Below are positions 42,100-50,531 of a stretch of 64,000 nucleotides of DNA, piece after piece (positions within the stretch are counted from its first letter, which is position 1; every line of letters starts with the position of its first letter). This DNA is from Candidatus Planktophila lacus. Lineage in GTDB: Bacteria > Actinomycetota > Actinomycetes > Nanopelagicales > Nanopelagicaceae. The position numbers and the translations under genes are program-made. The DNA is taken from positions 1,396,062 through 1,460,061 of the forward strand of contig NZ_CP016769.1 of the NCBI RefSeq assembly GCF_002287925.1, written 5' to 3'. The notes beneath the pieces were generated by a model. It did not search any database. It saw nothing but the letters and a program-made list of their open reading frames with translations, and was not told where the DNA came from.

Positions 42100-43539
42100 T
42101 TATTCGTTCCAAGCGCCATCTTGTGGTTCTTGCGGCGCAGTAAAGTCGCGACCTGCACCGGCACTTGGCGCCATATCTGCAAAGCGCGCAAAGTGAAGTT
42201 GTGCAGCAACGGTAATTGTCTTGGTCTGACCGTTACGGTGCTTAGCAACGATTAGATCTGCTTCACCTGAACGGTTCTGAGAGTCATACATATCATCGCG
42301 GTGGAGCAAGATAACTACGTCGGCATCTTGTTCGATAGAACCAGATTCGCGAAGGTCAGAGAGCATCGGCTTCTTATCTGAACGCTGTTCTGGTGAACGG
42401 TTAAGCTGTGAGATCGCAATAACCGGAACGTTTAACTCTTTCGCCATAAGTTTTAGGTGGCGAGAGAATTCAGATACTTCTTGTTGGCGGTTTTCTACGC
42501 GCTTGCCGCTAGTCATCAACTGCAAATAATCGATAACAATGAGCTTTAAATCATGGCGCTGCTTTAAACGGCGGGCTTTAGCGCGGATCTCCATCATCGA
42601 AAGGTTTGGAGAGTCATCGATAAATAGAGGTGCGGCAGAGATTTCTCCCATACGGCGCGCCAGCTTCGACCATTCTTCATCGCTTAACTGACCGGCGCGA
42701 ATATTATTTAAACCAACTCGCGCTTCAGCAGACAACATACGCATTGTGATTTCAGAGCGCGACATTTCGAGCGAGAAAATAACTGATGTTTTGCCGTCGT
42801 GGATTGATGCATGTCGTGCAATATCAAGGCCGAGAGTTGATTTACCAACTGCAGGACGAGCCGCCAAGATAATCATGTTGCCGGGATGGAAGCCGTGCGT
42901 TAAGAGATCTAGATCGCGGAAACCAGATTTAACTCCTTCAATGCCTGTTCCCTTTTGAATCGCTTCGATCTCATCGAGCGCTTCAGGTAGCAGCGTTGCA
43001 AGTTGTACATAATCTTCTGAGGTGCGGCGTTCGGTAACTGCATAAACTTCGGCTTGCGCTTGATCGACTGCGTCGTCAACTTCACCTTCGACGTTGTAAC
43101 CGAGTTGCACAATCTTTGTGCCGGCTTCAACAAGGCGGCGCATGATCGCGTGTTCGCGAACAATTTTTGCGTAGTAACTTGCATTTGCTGCAGTTGGAAC
43201 AGATGAAATTAAAGTGTGTAGGTAAGGTGCGCCGCCTGCACGTGCGATGTCGCCGCGCTTTGTAAGCTCAGCAGAAACTGTGACTGCATCCGCTGGTTCG
43301 CCGCGACCGTAGAGATCGAGAATTGCATCGTAAATTAACTCGTGCGCCGGACGATAGAAATCGCGTTCGCGTAAAATTTCTAGAACATCTGCAATTGCAT
43401 CTTTTGATAAGAGCATTCCGCCTAGAACAGATTGCTCTGCAATTAAATCCTGTGGTGGAGTGCGCTCGAACTCAGCGCCAACGTTGTTATAGGAGGCGTT
43501 GGCTCGCGAAGAGCTGTTAGGTAGTTCGGCGATACTCAC
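42100..43539 (-). CDS. dnaB: Replicative DNA helicase DnaB
   Basis: 479 residues from the GTG at 43539, where the protein begins SIAELPN and has GGGAAG 8 bases upstream. The frame is open to 43674, but the extra residues have no family resemblance. The N-terminal primase-binding domain starts at PPQDLIAEQSVLGGML (28-43). The RecA-like C-terminal domain has Walker A ARPAVGKST (near 234), Walker B IVIDYLQLM near 340, and the DLRESGSIEQDADVV motif. No intein. It unwinds DNA at the fork and comes after the S6/SSB/S18/L9 operon, a widespread order. Confidence 0.95.
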   Translation of the reverse strand: MSIAELPNSSSRANASYNNVGAEFERTPPQDLIAEQSVLGGMLLSKDAIADVLEILRERDFYRPAHELIYDAILDLYGRGEPADAVTVSAELTKRGDIARAGGAPYLHTLISSVPTAANASYYAKIVREHAIMRRLVEAGTKIVQLGYNVEGEVDDAVDQAQAEVYAVTERRTSEDYVQLATLLPEALDEIEAIQKGTGIEGVKSGFRDLDLLTHGFHPGNMIILAARPAVGKSTLGLDIARHASIHDGKTSVIFSLEMSRSEITMRMLSAEARVGLNNIRAGQLSDEEWSKLARRMGEISAAPLFIDDSPNLSMMEIRAKARRLKQRHDLKLIVIDYLQLMTSGKRVENRQQEVSEFSRHLKLMAKELNVPVIAISQLNRSPEQRSDKKPMLSDLRESGSIEQDADVVILLHRDDMYDSQNRSGEADLIVAKHRNGQTKTITVAAQLHFARFADMAPSAGAGRDFTAPQEPQDGAWNE

Positions 43540-43581
43540 GGGTGTAACTTCCCACCTTGCACTGACAAAAGCGAAGGCACC

Positions 43582-43657
43582 TGGGGATAAGGCTGTGTAT
43601 AAAGGGGTGGATAAGCGCCTTTTCCTGTGTAAATCCCTGTGTGCAGGGTGTGGGTAA
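43582..43657. promoter_or_regulatory. Cluster of four DnaA-box-like 9-mers upstream of dnaB
   Basis: Read on the minus strand: TTACCCACA (43649-43657), TTATCCACC (43606-43614), TTATACACA (43594-43602), TTATCCCCA (43582-43590). Each differs at one position from TTATCCACA; TTATACACA fits the relaxed TTATNCACA consensus exactly. The last three are spaced exactly 12 bp. All share one orientation and lie within the 282-bp gap between rplI and dnaB, over the likely dnaB promoter. Confidence 0.5.
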
Positions 43658-43778
43658 CTATTTACTTTTCGCACAATTTAAAGGAAAGCGCAGGTCAGAT
43701 AGGGGTAGCACTCACTATTGGCTGTGCATGAAAGTAAATTCTCACTTCTCAACTGATGAGATTTAGCTTTGCAAAAGA

Positions 43779-43812
43779 AAAAACCCCGACCGAATTAACG
43801 GCCGGGGTTTTT
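43779..43812 (-). terminator. Intrinsic terminator of the rpsF-ssb-rpsR-rplI operon
   Basis: 13-bp stem (43779-43791 with 43800-43812, one mismatch), GC-rich core CCCCG/CGGGG, 8-base loop. It has A's on one flank and T's on the other, so it can work in either direction. It begins 9 bases after the rplI stop. Confidence 0.9.
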
Positions 43813-43821
43813 ATCAATAAC

Positions 43822-44271
43822 TTACTTACCAGCAACAACCTTTACGGTCACCGTTGCAACAACTGAATGTGCAAGTGAGACCTTAACTGTGTGCTCGCCA
43901 GCCTTCTTGATATGTCCAGCAGTTTTGATGCTGTGACGATCGATATCGACGCCTGCTGCTGCCTTGATAGCTGCTGCGATGTCTTTATCTGTGACAGAAC
44001 CGAATAGGCGACCAGCTGTTCCAGCTTTAACTGAGACAGTGATTGTTGCCTTTTCAAGTGATGCCTTGATCTCTTTGGCGTGATCGATATCGCGGACTTC
44101 ACGTGCAGCGCGAGCGCGACGGATTCCTTCGATCTGCTTTTCGCCACCAAGTGACCATGCGATTGCAACGCCACGTGGCAACAAGAAGTTGCGTGCGTAG
44201 CCATCTTTAACAGTTACTACATCGCCGGCTGAACCGAGCTTTGTAACTTCGCGAGTGAGGATAAGTTTCAT
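43822..44271 (-). CDS. rplI: 50S ribosomal protein L9
   Basis: 149 residues, the standard length. N-domain MKLILTREVTKLGSAGDVVTVKDGYARNFLLPRGVA (1-36) binds 23S rRNA. A long helix follows (about 40-75), then the C-domain with LFGSVTDKDIAAAIK near 88-102. Last gene of the rpsF operon, 14 bp after rpsR. Confidence 0.97.
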   Translation of the reverse strand: MKLILTREVTKLGSAGDVVTVKDGYARNFLLPRGVAIAWSLGGEKQIEGIRRARAAREVRDIDHAKEIKASLEKATITVSVKAGTAGRLFGSVTDKDIAAAIKAAAGVDIDRHSIKTAGHIKKAGEHTVKVSLAHSVVATVTVKVVAGK

Positions 44272-44285
44272 TTTCTCATTCCCCC

Positions 44286-44573
44286 TTAGCGAGCTGTCGA
44301 TGTGTAAGGCAAGAGCGCTACTTCACGGCTGTTCTTAACAGCTGTTGCGACCGAGCGTTGGTGTTGTGTGCATGCGCCAGTGACGCGACGAGCGCGGATC
44401 TTGCCGCGATCGGAAATGTACTTGCGAAGTGTGGCGATATCTTTGTAATCGATATATGTCACCTTGTCGCGGCAGAAGCTGCAAGGCTTCTTCTTGAACT
44501 TCTTATTTAGGGCTGCAGCTTTTGCGCCCTTATTTTTCGGTTCCTTGAGGTTCCGGTTATTTCTTGCTCCCAT
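44286..44573 (-). CDS. rpsR: 30S ribosomal protein S18
   Basis: 95 residues. The conserved core [41 protein letters not shown]... covers about 28-75. The Cys pair at CSFC (about 31-34) and a third Cys in TGACTQHQR are those of a zinc-ribbon-type S18 (C+ form), usually the zinc-replete paralogue. The N-terminus is basic and disordered. S18 pairs with S6 on the 30S platform. The 66-bp gap to ssb contains a GGAGC ribosome site. Confidence 0.96.
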   Translation of the reverse strand: MGARNNRNLKEPKNKGAKAAALNKKFKKKPCSFCRDKVTYIDYKDIATLRKYISDRGKIRARRVTGACTQHQRSVATAVKNSREVALLPYTSTAR

Positions 44574-44639
44574 TGTGGTGCTCCTTTTAAGTGGGCCCTA
44601 GGTGTTTAAGCTAGGAATGGATGGTTAGGTTTATAAGGC

Positions 44640-45149
44640 TTAAAAAGGTGGTTCTTCAGAGGTTGTGGTTGCCCATCCTCCGCCTGCATTGCTTGTTGAA
44701 GCAGCAGCCCATGGATCGTCATTAAATGACTCTCCGCCGGTTGCAGCTGGTGCAGAGAATCCGCCACTTGTTCCGCCTGCGCGTTGTGCACGAGTCACCT
44801 TCGCGGTTGCGTTACGTAGTGATGGACCGACTTCATCAACTTCTACCTCAAAAACAGTGCGCTTTTCACCTTCTTTAGTTTCATATGAACGCTGCTTTAG
44901 TCGACCCGAGAGAATGACGCGCATTCCCTTTGTTAGCGACTCTGCAACGTTCTCCGCAGCTTGACGCCAGATCTGACATTGAAGGAAGAGGCTCTCGCCA
45001 TCTTTCCATTCGTTAGTTGTCTTATCTAGATAACGAGGTGTTGAGGCAACGCGAAATTTTGCGACGGCCGCACCTGATGGTGTGAAACGAAGCTCGGGAT
45101 CGTCAACTAGGTTGCCGATCATTGTGATTGTTGTATCTCCTGCTGCCAT
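44640..45149 (-). CDS. ssb: Single-stranded DNA-binding protein
   Basis: 169 residues. The OB-fold domain (about 1-115) has [46 protein letters not shown] and [24 protein letters not shown]. The Gly/Ser-rich linker is short (about 120-160). It ends in the acidic tip SEEPPF, the docking site for replication and repair proteins, with Phe last as in most SSBs. Third-codon and length pattern ordinary for Actinobacteria. Confidence 0.96.
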   Translation of the reverse strand: MAAGDTTITMIGNLVDDPELRFTPSGAAVAKFRVASTPRYLDKTTNEWKDGESLFLQCQIWRQAAENVAESLTKGMRVILSGRLKQRSYETKEGEKRTVFEVEVDEVGPSLRNATAKVTRAQRAGGTSGGFSAPAATGGESFNDDPWAAASTSNAGGGWATTTSEEPPF

Positions 45150-45224
45150 TTTTTACCTCTTCTCTCAGTTCACTGAGACTTATCTACTGGTGGAGTCCTT
45201 GCTTTAAATTATCGTCAACGAGTG

Positions 45225-45253
45225 ACAGTTAAGGAGCGACGCTCCCTAACTGT
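45225..45253 (-). other. Hairpin between rpsF and ssb
   Basis: A stem of up to 14 bp (45225-45238 with 45240-45253, one mismatch; the innermost pairs form the loop), 3 bases after the rpsF stop on the minus strand. No T-run follows, so termination is unlikely. It may be an mRNA processing or stabilising element that sets S6 above SSB, or an attenuator. Confidence 0.5.
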
Positions 45254-45256
45254 GGA

Positions 45257-45541
45257 TTACTCGGGACGCATAACCTTTGTACGGAGTACAGATTCATTCA
45301 AATTAAGTTGGCGATCCAACTCTTTGATTGCTGCTGGTTCGCAATTCATATCGATGACTGCGTAGATACCTTCGCCTTTTTTCAGAATTTCAAAAGACAT
45401 ACGGCGCTTGCCCCAAAGGTCAAGCTTGTTTACTGTGCCACCGCTATCTTTGATGATCTTGAGATATGTCTCAAGGCTTGGTGTGACTGTGCGTTCTTCA
45501 AGTTCTGGATCAAGAATGACCATTAATTCATAGTGACGCAT
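45257..45541 (-). CDS. rpsF: 30S ribosomal protein S6
   Basis: 94 residues, usual length. [16 protein letters not shown] (1-16), [18 protein letters not shown] (about 35-52) and the C-terminal [12 protein letters not shown] match the family. It binds S18 on the 30S platform. First gene of the rpsF-ssb-rpsR-rplI operon, with GAGGAGG upstream. The leader contains a small hairpin resembling an S6:S18 regulatory site. Confidence 0.97.
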   Translation of the reverse strand: MRHYELMVILDPELEERTVTPSLETYLKIIKDSGGTVNKLDLWGKRRMSFEILKKGEGIYAVIDMNCEPAAIKELDRQLNLNESVLRTKVMRPE

Positions 45542-45574
45542 GCGTTAACCCGACCTCCTCTGGACTAAGACGGC

Positions 45575-45589
45575 CACGGTATTTCCGTG
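45575..45589 (-). promoter_or_regulatory. Candidate S6:S18-binding leader hairpin of rpsF
   Basis: CACGG (5' side) pairs with CCGTG around an AAATA loop on the minus strand, 34 bases before the rpsF start, and is followed by GGCCG. Many bacterial rpsF leaders contain a CCG-bearing hairpin bound by the S6:S18 complex for feedback. Here CCG is in the stem rather than a clear bulge, so the match is partial. Confidence 0.35.
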
Positions 45590-45645
45590 ACAGGAGGGTT
45601 AGTGCTTCTTTGTTTAGCCCCCGATGGGAGCCTCACGCTGAAGGG

Positions 45646-46863
45646 TTAAGGGTACGCGTTGCCGCTTTCAAAGAGAAATTCACGCAGGGATCTGTGGGCG
45701 GCTGGCCCCTGGGTGCCTCCGGCCAGCCCGCGGCGCACAAAGATGGCTATTAAGTAAATGGTGGCTGCGATTCGCAGCAAGGTAATTAGCGCGTATCCGT
45801 AGAGCGGCAGACCAAATTTTGCGCCGGTGACTGTCGCCAAGTGCTGCCAAATTGCTACGTGATAAATAACTTCGGCGCCTTGCCAGATCCAGAAGGCATG
45901 TAAATCACGTTTATCAATTAACGCAATTACCGCAAGTGGAGTTAGCCATAAAACATATTGTGGAGAGTAAACCTTGCTAGCAACCATCACCGATGCGAGA
46001 ACTATGAAACTTAGCGAAGCAAGTGATGGAATGGTGCGGAGTTCAAGAATGTAAATTATGATTGCCGCAAAAGCTGCCAGTAAAACTAAAATTGAAAGGT
46101 AGTTAAGGTTTGCCAGATTTATACCCAGTGCAGTGAAGGCATACCAAAGCGATCCCCAATCCGAACCGCGTGAAAGATTTAATTGATAGAAACGTAACCA
46201 ACCTTCAGGGGTTGTTAAGTAAACCGGCAGGTTGATGGCAGTAAATGTGGCAGCTGTGATTAAGAGATAACGCAGCGCCCCAGAAATTTGGTTACGTCGC
46301 AAGAAGATAAAGGCGATCGGAAGCAGTAAGAAGATCGGCATGAACTTAGTTGATATTGAAAGCCCAAGTGCAAGTGCGCTTAAATCTAATTTCTTTCGAT
46401 CAAACCAATAGATCGCACCTAACATCGAGATAATCGCCCAGAGATCCCAGTTTATGTAAAGCGATGCAATTGCAGCCGGTGCAAGTGGTGTTAAGTAGGC
46501 AAACTCAGGGCGCATCTTGGCGACGATTAGTGAGATGAAGATAAATAACAGCGCTAGAAAAAAAACATTTGCGTAGAAATAATTCTGCAGTGCGTTATCA
46601 CCCGTTGGAACTATTTTTGCAACCACCCACATAATCGCACCAGTTACAACTGGATATTCAACAGAAGCATCGCCATTGCTATAGGCCCATTCGCCTTTAT
46701 TTAAGCCTCTTTCGCCGTATAAGGCTGGAAGATCGGAGTAACAGGCATGAACATATTGGCCAGGCGTTGACCAGTCAGTTGATATGCAAGGGCTAAATTT
46801 TGCGAAACTTAACAGTGAAGCAAGTATCGCTAGCGCAATTAACGCGCGTGCACTTGTGCGCAC
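45646..46863 (-). CDS. GT87-like polytopic mannosyltransferase (DUF2029 family)
   Basis: 405 residues from a GTG 3 bp after the PBP stop. About 10-11 membrane helices; a C-terminal segment GGTQGPAAHRSLREF is cytoplasmic. The pattern (outer loop with WSTPGQYVHACYSDLP early, VEYPVVTGAIMW near 70) fits GT-C fold polyprenol-phosphate-mannose-dependent alpha-mannosyltransferases such as PimE/DUF2029. It probably extends lipomannan or phosphatidylinositol mannosides in the envelope. Coupled to the PBP gene. Exact acceptor unknown. Confidence 0.78.
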   Translation of the reverse strand: MRTSARALIALAILASLLSFAKFSPCISTDWSTPGQYVHACYSDLPALYGERGLNKGEWAYSNGDASVEYPVVTGAIMWVVAKIVPTGDNALQNYFYANVFFLALLFIFISLIVAKMRPEFAYLTPLAPAAIASLYINWDLWAIISMLGAIYWFDRKKLDLSALALGLSISTKFMPIFLLLPIAFIFLRRNQISGALRYLLITAATFTAINLPVYLTTPEGWLRFYQLNLSRGSDWGSLWYAFTALGINLANLNYLSILVLLAAFAAIIIYILELRTIPSLASLSFIVLASVMVASKVYSPQYVLWLTPLAVIALIDKRDLHAFWIWQGAEVIYHVAIWQHLATVTGAKFGLPLYGYALITLLRIAATIYLIAIFVRRGLAGGTQGPAAHRSLREFLFESGNAYP

Positions 46864-46866
46864 GGA

Positions 46867-48777
46867 TTAGTCTTCTTTTCTTACCTGAACGCCGCCGCTG
46901 GTCATCACTATTGGATCAAGCCCACCAATATTTGCTGGCGCCGGGAAGCTCATCTCAGGTTGTCCTCTGAGCGCACCCTTCATAAATGCAGTCCAGATTC
47001 GCGCTGGAAAAGTTCCACCTGTAACAGATGTCAGTCCACCGATTCCGTTTAGTGATTCTGATGCGCTATCGCGGAAGAGCGCAACTGATGCAGCAAGTTG
47101 TGGTGTGTATGCACTAAACCAAGCAGATGCATTTGACTGGCTAGTTCCGGTCTTTCCAGCCGCTGGACGACCGAGTGCAAGAGCAGCTGAACCTGTTCCA
47201 CCATTTACAACGCTCTTTAGAGCATAAGTTAAATCAGCCATTACATCTTTAGAGAAAACCTCTTGGGTCTGCATTGTTCCTTCATAGAGCAGACCTTTAT
47301 TTGGTCCTGTAACTGATGTGATCAGATACGGCTTTGCATAAACACCTTGGGCAGCAAATGTGGCATAGGCATTTGCAACATCGATTACGTGTGGGCTTGC
47401 AACACCGAGTGAAACAGACGGTGATGGAACCATGGCAACCGATTCTGGAATACCTGCGCGACGTGCAGCATCGACAACTTTATCCAGACCTGCTTTTTGT
47501 CCGAGTGGAACATAGATTGTGTTGATTGAATGTTTCGTTGCCTGCAGAAGATCTATCTGGCCCCAACCTTCATTTCCATAATTTGAAACTTCATATGGCT
47601 TACCTAGATCATCAAAGATTTGTGGTGAATCACCGTTCCACATTGAAGTAAGTGGAATACCAGCTTCAAGTGCTGCGATAAGTGCGAAGGGCTTAAAAGT
47701 AGAGCCGGCTAGCGCAATTGACTGGGTGGCATCGTTTAATTGACGCTCCAAATAATCGCGGCCACCGAACATCGCAACAATCTCGCCCGTTCCGGGACGG
47801 ATCGCAGCTAAACCAATTCTTAAATTATCGGGGGCCTTCTTGGGATAGAACTTAGTTACCGCATCAACTGCTGATTGCTGTGCGCGCTGATCGATAGTTG
47901 TTTTGATTACTAGGCCGCCGACAAGTAATTGGTCTTCAGTAAAACCTAACTTGCCCATCTCTTTTTGAACTGCGGCGACGATATGTCCCTTAGGTCCACT
48001 CAATTGTCCAGTTTTGGTACGCGGGATAACGGTTGGGAATTTCGCTTTAGCGGCATCTTCGGCTGTAATCCATTCGCGTTCTAACATGCCGTCAATTACA
48101 TATTTAAATCGGTTCTCTAAACGTACGCCATTCTCTTTAGACAGTGACGGGTCGTAATAACCAGGAGAGCGCAAAATACTTGCGATCACCGCCATCTGAG
48201 ATAAGTTGAGTTGGTTTGCGTTGCGATTGAAATACTGCTGCGATGCGGTCTGCACGCCATAGGAACCGCGGCCGAAGTAAATAGTATTTAAATAATTTTC
48301 GAGAATCTGATCTTTCGATAGAGAATTCTCCAACTTCAAAGAGATAACTAGCTCTTTGATCTTTCTTTGGATCGTTCGGCTGGGAGAGAGAAAGGCGGTT
48401 TTGGCGTATTGCTGGGTGATTGTTGATCCGCCTTCACCATTTAAATTACCGGAGCGTAAGTTGTTAAGTAGTGCGCGCGTAATACCAGTGATGCTAAATG
48501 CTTTATTTGAATAAAAGTTTCGATCTTCGGCGGCCAGAACTGCGTTACGTAGATCTAGCGGAATTTTGGCAAGTGGCAAGATTTGGCGATTTTGAGATCC
48601 GATGCGCCCAATCTCTTGACCATTTGAATATTGAATAATTGTTGATTGGCTATTTACATATGCATTCGGATCTGGAATTGAAACGGTAAACCAAGCAAAT
48701 GCGAATAGCGTTGATCCAGCGATAAAACCAAAGCCGGCTAAGAAAATACCGGCGCGGATAAGTTTTCTGCGGATCAT
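46867..48777 (-). CDS. Class A penicillin-binding protein (PonA-like transglycosylase/transpeptidase)
   Basis: 636 residues. A short cytoplasmic tail and one membrane helix (about 9-30) come first. The glycosyltransferase 51 domain (about 55-225) has EDRNFYSN with catalytic Glu, GGSTITQQYAK, and NYLNTIYFGRGSYGV. The transpeptidase domain (about 310-600) has SxxK as STFK near 358, SxN as SIN near 418, and KTGTS near 550. No PASTA repeats. It polymerises and cross-links peptidoglycan on the outer face. TAACCT (plus-strand bases 48784-48789) overlaps the DUF5318 stop and ends 6 bases before the ATG, so an internal leaderless promoter is possible. Confidence 0.94.
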   Translation of the reverse strand: MIRRKLIRAGIFLAGFGFIAGSTLFAFAWFTVSIPDPNAYVNSQSTIIQYSNGQEIGRIGSQNRQILPLAKIPLDLRNAVLAAEDRNFYSNKAFSITGITRALLNNLRSGNLNGEGGSTITQQYAKTAFLSPSRTIQRKIKELVISLKLENSLSKDQILENYLNTIYFGRGSYGVQTASQQYFNRNANQLNLSQMAVIASILRSPGYYDPSLSKENGVRLENRFKYVIDGMLEREWITAEDAAKAKFPTVIPRTKTGQLSGPKGHIVAAVQKEMGKLGFTEDQLLVGGLVIKTTIDQRAQQSAVDAVTKFYPKKAPDNLRIGLAAIRPGTGEIVAMFGGRDYLERQLNDATQSIALAGSTFKPFALIAALEAGIPLTSMWNGDSPQIFDDLGKPYEVSNYGNEGWGQIDLLQATKHSINTIYVPLGQKAGLDKVVDAARRAGIPESVAMVPSPSVSLGVASPHVIDVANAYATFAAQGVYAKPYLITSVTGPNKGLLYEGTMQTQEVFSKDVMADLTYALKSVVNGGTGSAALALGRPAAGKTGTSQSNASAWFSAYTPQLAASVALFRDSASESLNGIGGLTSVTGGTFPARIWTAFMKGALRGQPEMSFPAPANIGGLDPIVMTSGGVQVRKED

Positions 48778-48786
48778 TTCTTAAGG

Positions 48787-49200
48787 TTACCCTTTAACCC
48801 AATCTTCATCTTCCAAGGTGCGTACGCGACGGGGTGGCTTTCGCTCACTTCCATCGCCTAATAGATATGAAGAGCAGAGATGGTTCCAAGAGCATTCACG
48901 GCAGACTTCAACGGTATAAACGGCAAACTCCCCGAACTCTTTCTCCATTTCCAACAACTCAACCTCAGTCTTTATGCGACCTGAGAATTGTCCGAGTTGA
49001 TCACCAAATGTATAACGCAGTTCAACTAGCGATTCTTTTTTACAGACTGGACATTTTCGTTGCGCTTTCTCACCGTGATATTTAGCGGCGCGCATCAAAT
49101 AAGGGTCAGCATCACAGGCATCAACTACTCCGCGAAAGAGCGCCAATAAAGTGGCGCGCTTATCAAGTGAATAATCAATGAACGCACGCTTGGATTTCAT
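48787..49200 (-). CDS. DUF5318 family protein
   Basis: 137 residues. RAFIDYSLDKRATL near the N-terminus, then a zinc-ribbon-like pair CPVCKKESL (about 55-63) and CRECSWNHLC (about 99-108), and a basic C-terminal RKPPRRVRTLEDED. The family is restricted to Actinobacteria and lies beside the class A PBP in mycobacteria too, in the same order. Function unknown; a role in cell-wall synthesis or its regulation is inferred only from synteny. Four Cys likely bind one zinc. Confidence 0.85.
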   Translation of the reverse strand: MKSKRAFIDYSLDKRATLLALFRGVVDACDADPYLMRAAKYHGEKAQRKCPVCKKESLVELRYTFGDQLGQFSGRIKTEVELLEMEKEFGEFAVYTVEVCRECSWNHLCSSYLLGDGSERKPPRRVRTLEDEDWVKG

Positions 49201-49253
49201 AATGAGAGAAGGATAAACCTCTTTTGCAGGCTTTGCGCGACTACCCTTTAACT

Positions 49254-50531
49254 ATGAACGTCTGGCAGATTTTGACCGATCGCAAATTCTCTCGGTTACT
49301 CCGCCTACGCTGGACAGGTCAGATGACCGATGGAATATTCCAGAGCGCCTTAGCCTCATTCGTTTTATTTTCACCAGAGCGCCAAGCAAATGCACTTAAC
49401 GCCGCCTTAGCATTTGCTGTGGTTCTTCTTCCATATTCTTTAATTGGTCCATTTGTCGGAACGATTTTGGATCGCGTTTCCAGACAACGAGCGATCATGT
49501 TTGCCAACTTAACTAGAGCAGCGACTTTATCGATTATCTCGCTTCTGATATTTCAAGGGCGAACCGGTATTGAGATGACCGTCTTTGTTCTCGTTGCTTT
49601 TGGAGTTAATCGTTTAATTCTTGCCGGACTCTCTGCAGGTATTCCGCTGATGATTGAAAGTAAATCTCTCATTAGCGCCAACGCTCTTGCTGTGACTGGT
49701 GGTTCGGTTTGGGTGGTTTTAGGTGGCGGAATTGGCCTTGGTTTACGCCGATTAATCAACGAGACAACCACTGCAGATAAAGCAGATGGCTTCATAATCT
49801 TGGTGGCGGCAGCGGGTTATTTAATTGCCGCGCTCTTTGCTTCGTTGTTAAAGCGAAAAGAGATTGGCCCGTTAGATCACGAGATAAAGAACGCAAGCTT
49901 TACCCAAGGCTTAATTGAAATGCGCGAAGGTGTCCGTTTTCTTCGCCAACATATGGATGCGGCGCGCGGTATCGGTGCGATTGCAATTCATCGCGGTGGA
50001 ATAACTGCCTTGACCCTTATTGCTCTCTTGTTAGAGCGAAACACCTTTAACGATCCGGCCGATAATGAGGCGGGGTTGGCGGGACTTAGTTTTACCTTAT
50101 CTATTGCAGCAATCGGTTTCGTTGTTGGCGCAGTGGCCGCACCTTACGGAGTTCGCCTGGTTGGGCGCCATCGTTGGATGAGATTTTCATTAATTGCCAG
50201 CACTTGTGGCCCATTATTCATCTTATTTGTGCGAACACCCCTAACTTTGATCTGCGCAGCCTTTGTGACCGCGTTATTTGGGCAGAGTTTAAAAGTTACC
50301 AATGACGCTCTAGTTCAATCAAAGATCGATGATATTTATCGCGGTCGCGTCTTCTCTGTTTATGACGTGGTCGTAAATGGCGCAATTGTTTCAGGCGCTG
50401 TTATTGCAGCACTGCTTCTACCTAATACTGGAGATAGTTATCTAGTGCCGCTAATCGTCTCAACGATTTATTTAATCGCCGGGCTTCGCCTACTTCGTAG
50501 TGGGGTTTTCTTTGCTCCACCAGTTAAGTAG
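49254..50531 (+). CDS. MFS transporter
   Basis: 425 residues from ATG 49254, with TACCCT at 49242-49247 six bases upstream; an in-frame TTG at 49224 precedes the -10. About 12 helices. RWTGQMTDGIFQSALASFVLF near the N-terminus and GPFVGTILDRVSRQRAI (about 57-73, the loop 2-3 motif A equivalent) fit the MFS drug/efflux or MFS_3-like (enterobactin-exporter-type) group. Substrate unknown. Its last 42 bases overlap the pcnA coding region on the other strand. Confidence 0.88.
   Translation: MNVWQILTDRKFSRLLRLRWTGQMTDGIFQSALASFVLFSPERQANALNAALAFAVVLLPYSLIGPFVGTILDRVSRQRAIMFANLTRAATLSIISLLIFQGRTGIEMTVFVLVAFGVNRLILAGLSAGIPLMIESKSLISANALAVTGGSVWVVLGGGIGLGLRRLINETTTADKADGFIILVAAAGYLIAALFASLLKRKEIGPLDHEIKNASFTQGLIEMREGVRFLRQHMDAARGIGAIAIHRGGITALTLIALLLERNTFNDPADNEAGLAGLSFTLSIAAIGFVVGAVAAPYGVRLVGRHRWMRFSLIASTCGPLFILFVRTPLTLICAAFVTALFGQSLKVTNDALVQSKIDDIYRGRVFSVYDVVVNGAIVSGAVIAALLLPNTGDSYLVPLIVSTIYLIAGLRLLRSGVFFAPPVK

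Noticed and set aside
43540..43674. N-terminal extension of dnaB to an ATG at 43674
   Set aside because: The extra 45 residues have no helicase resemblance and run through the DnaA-box-like cluster; GTG 43539 has a better ribosome site and fits family length.
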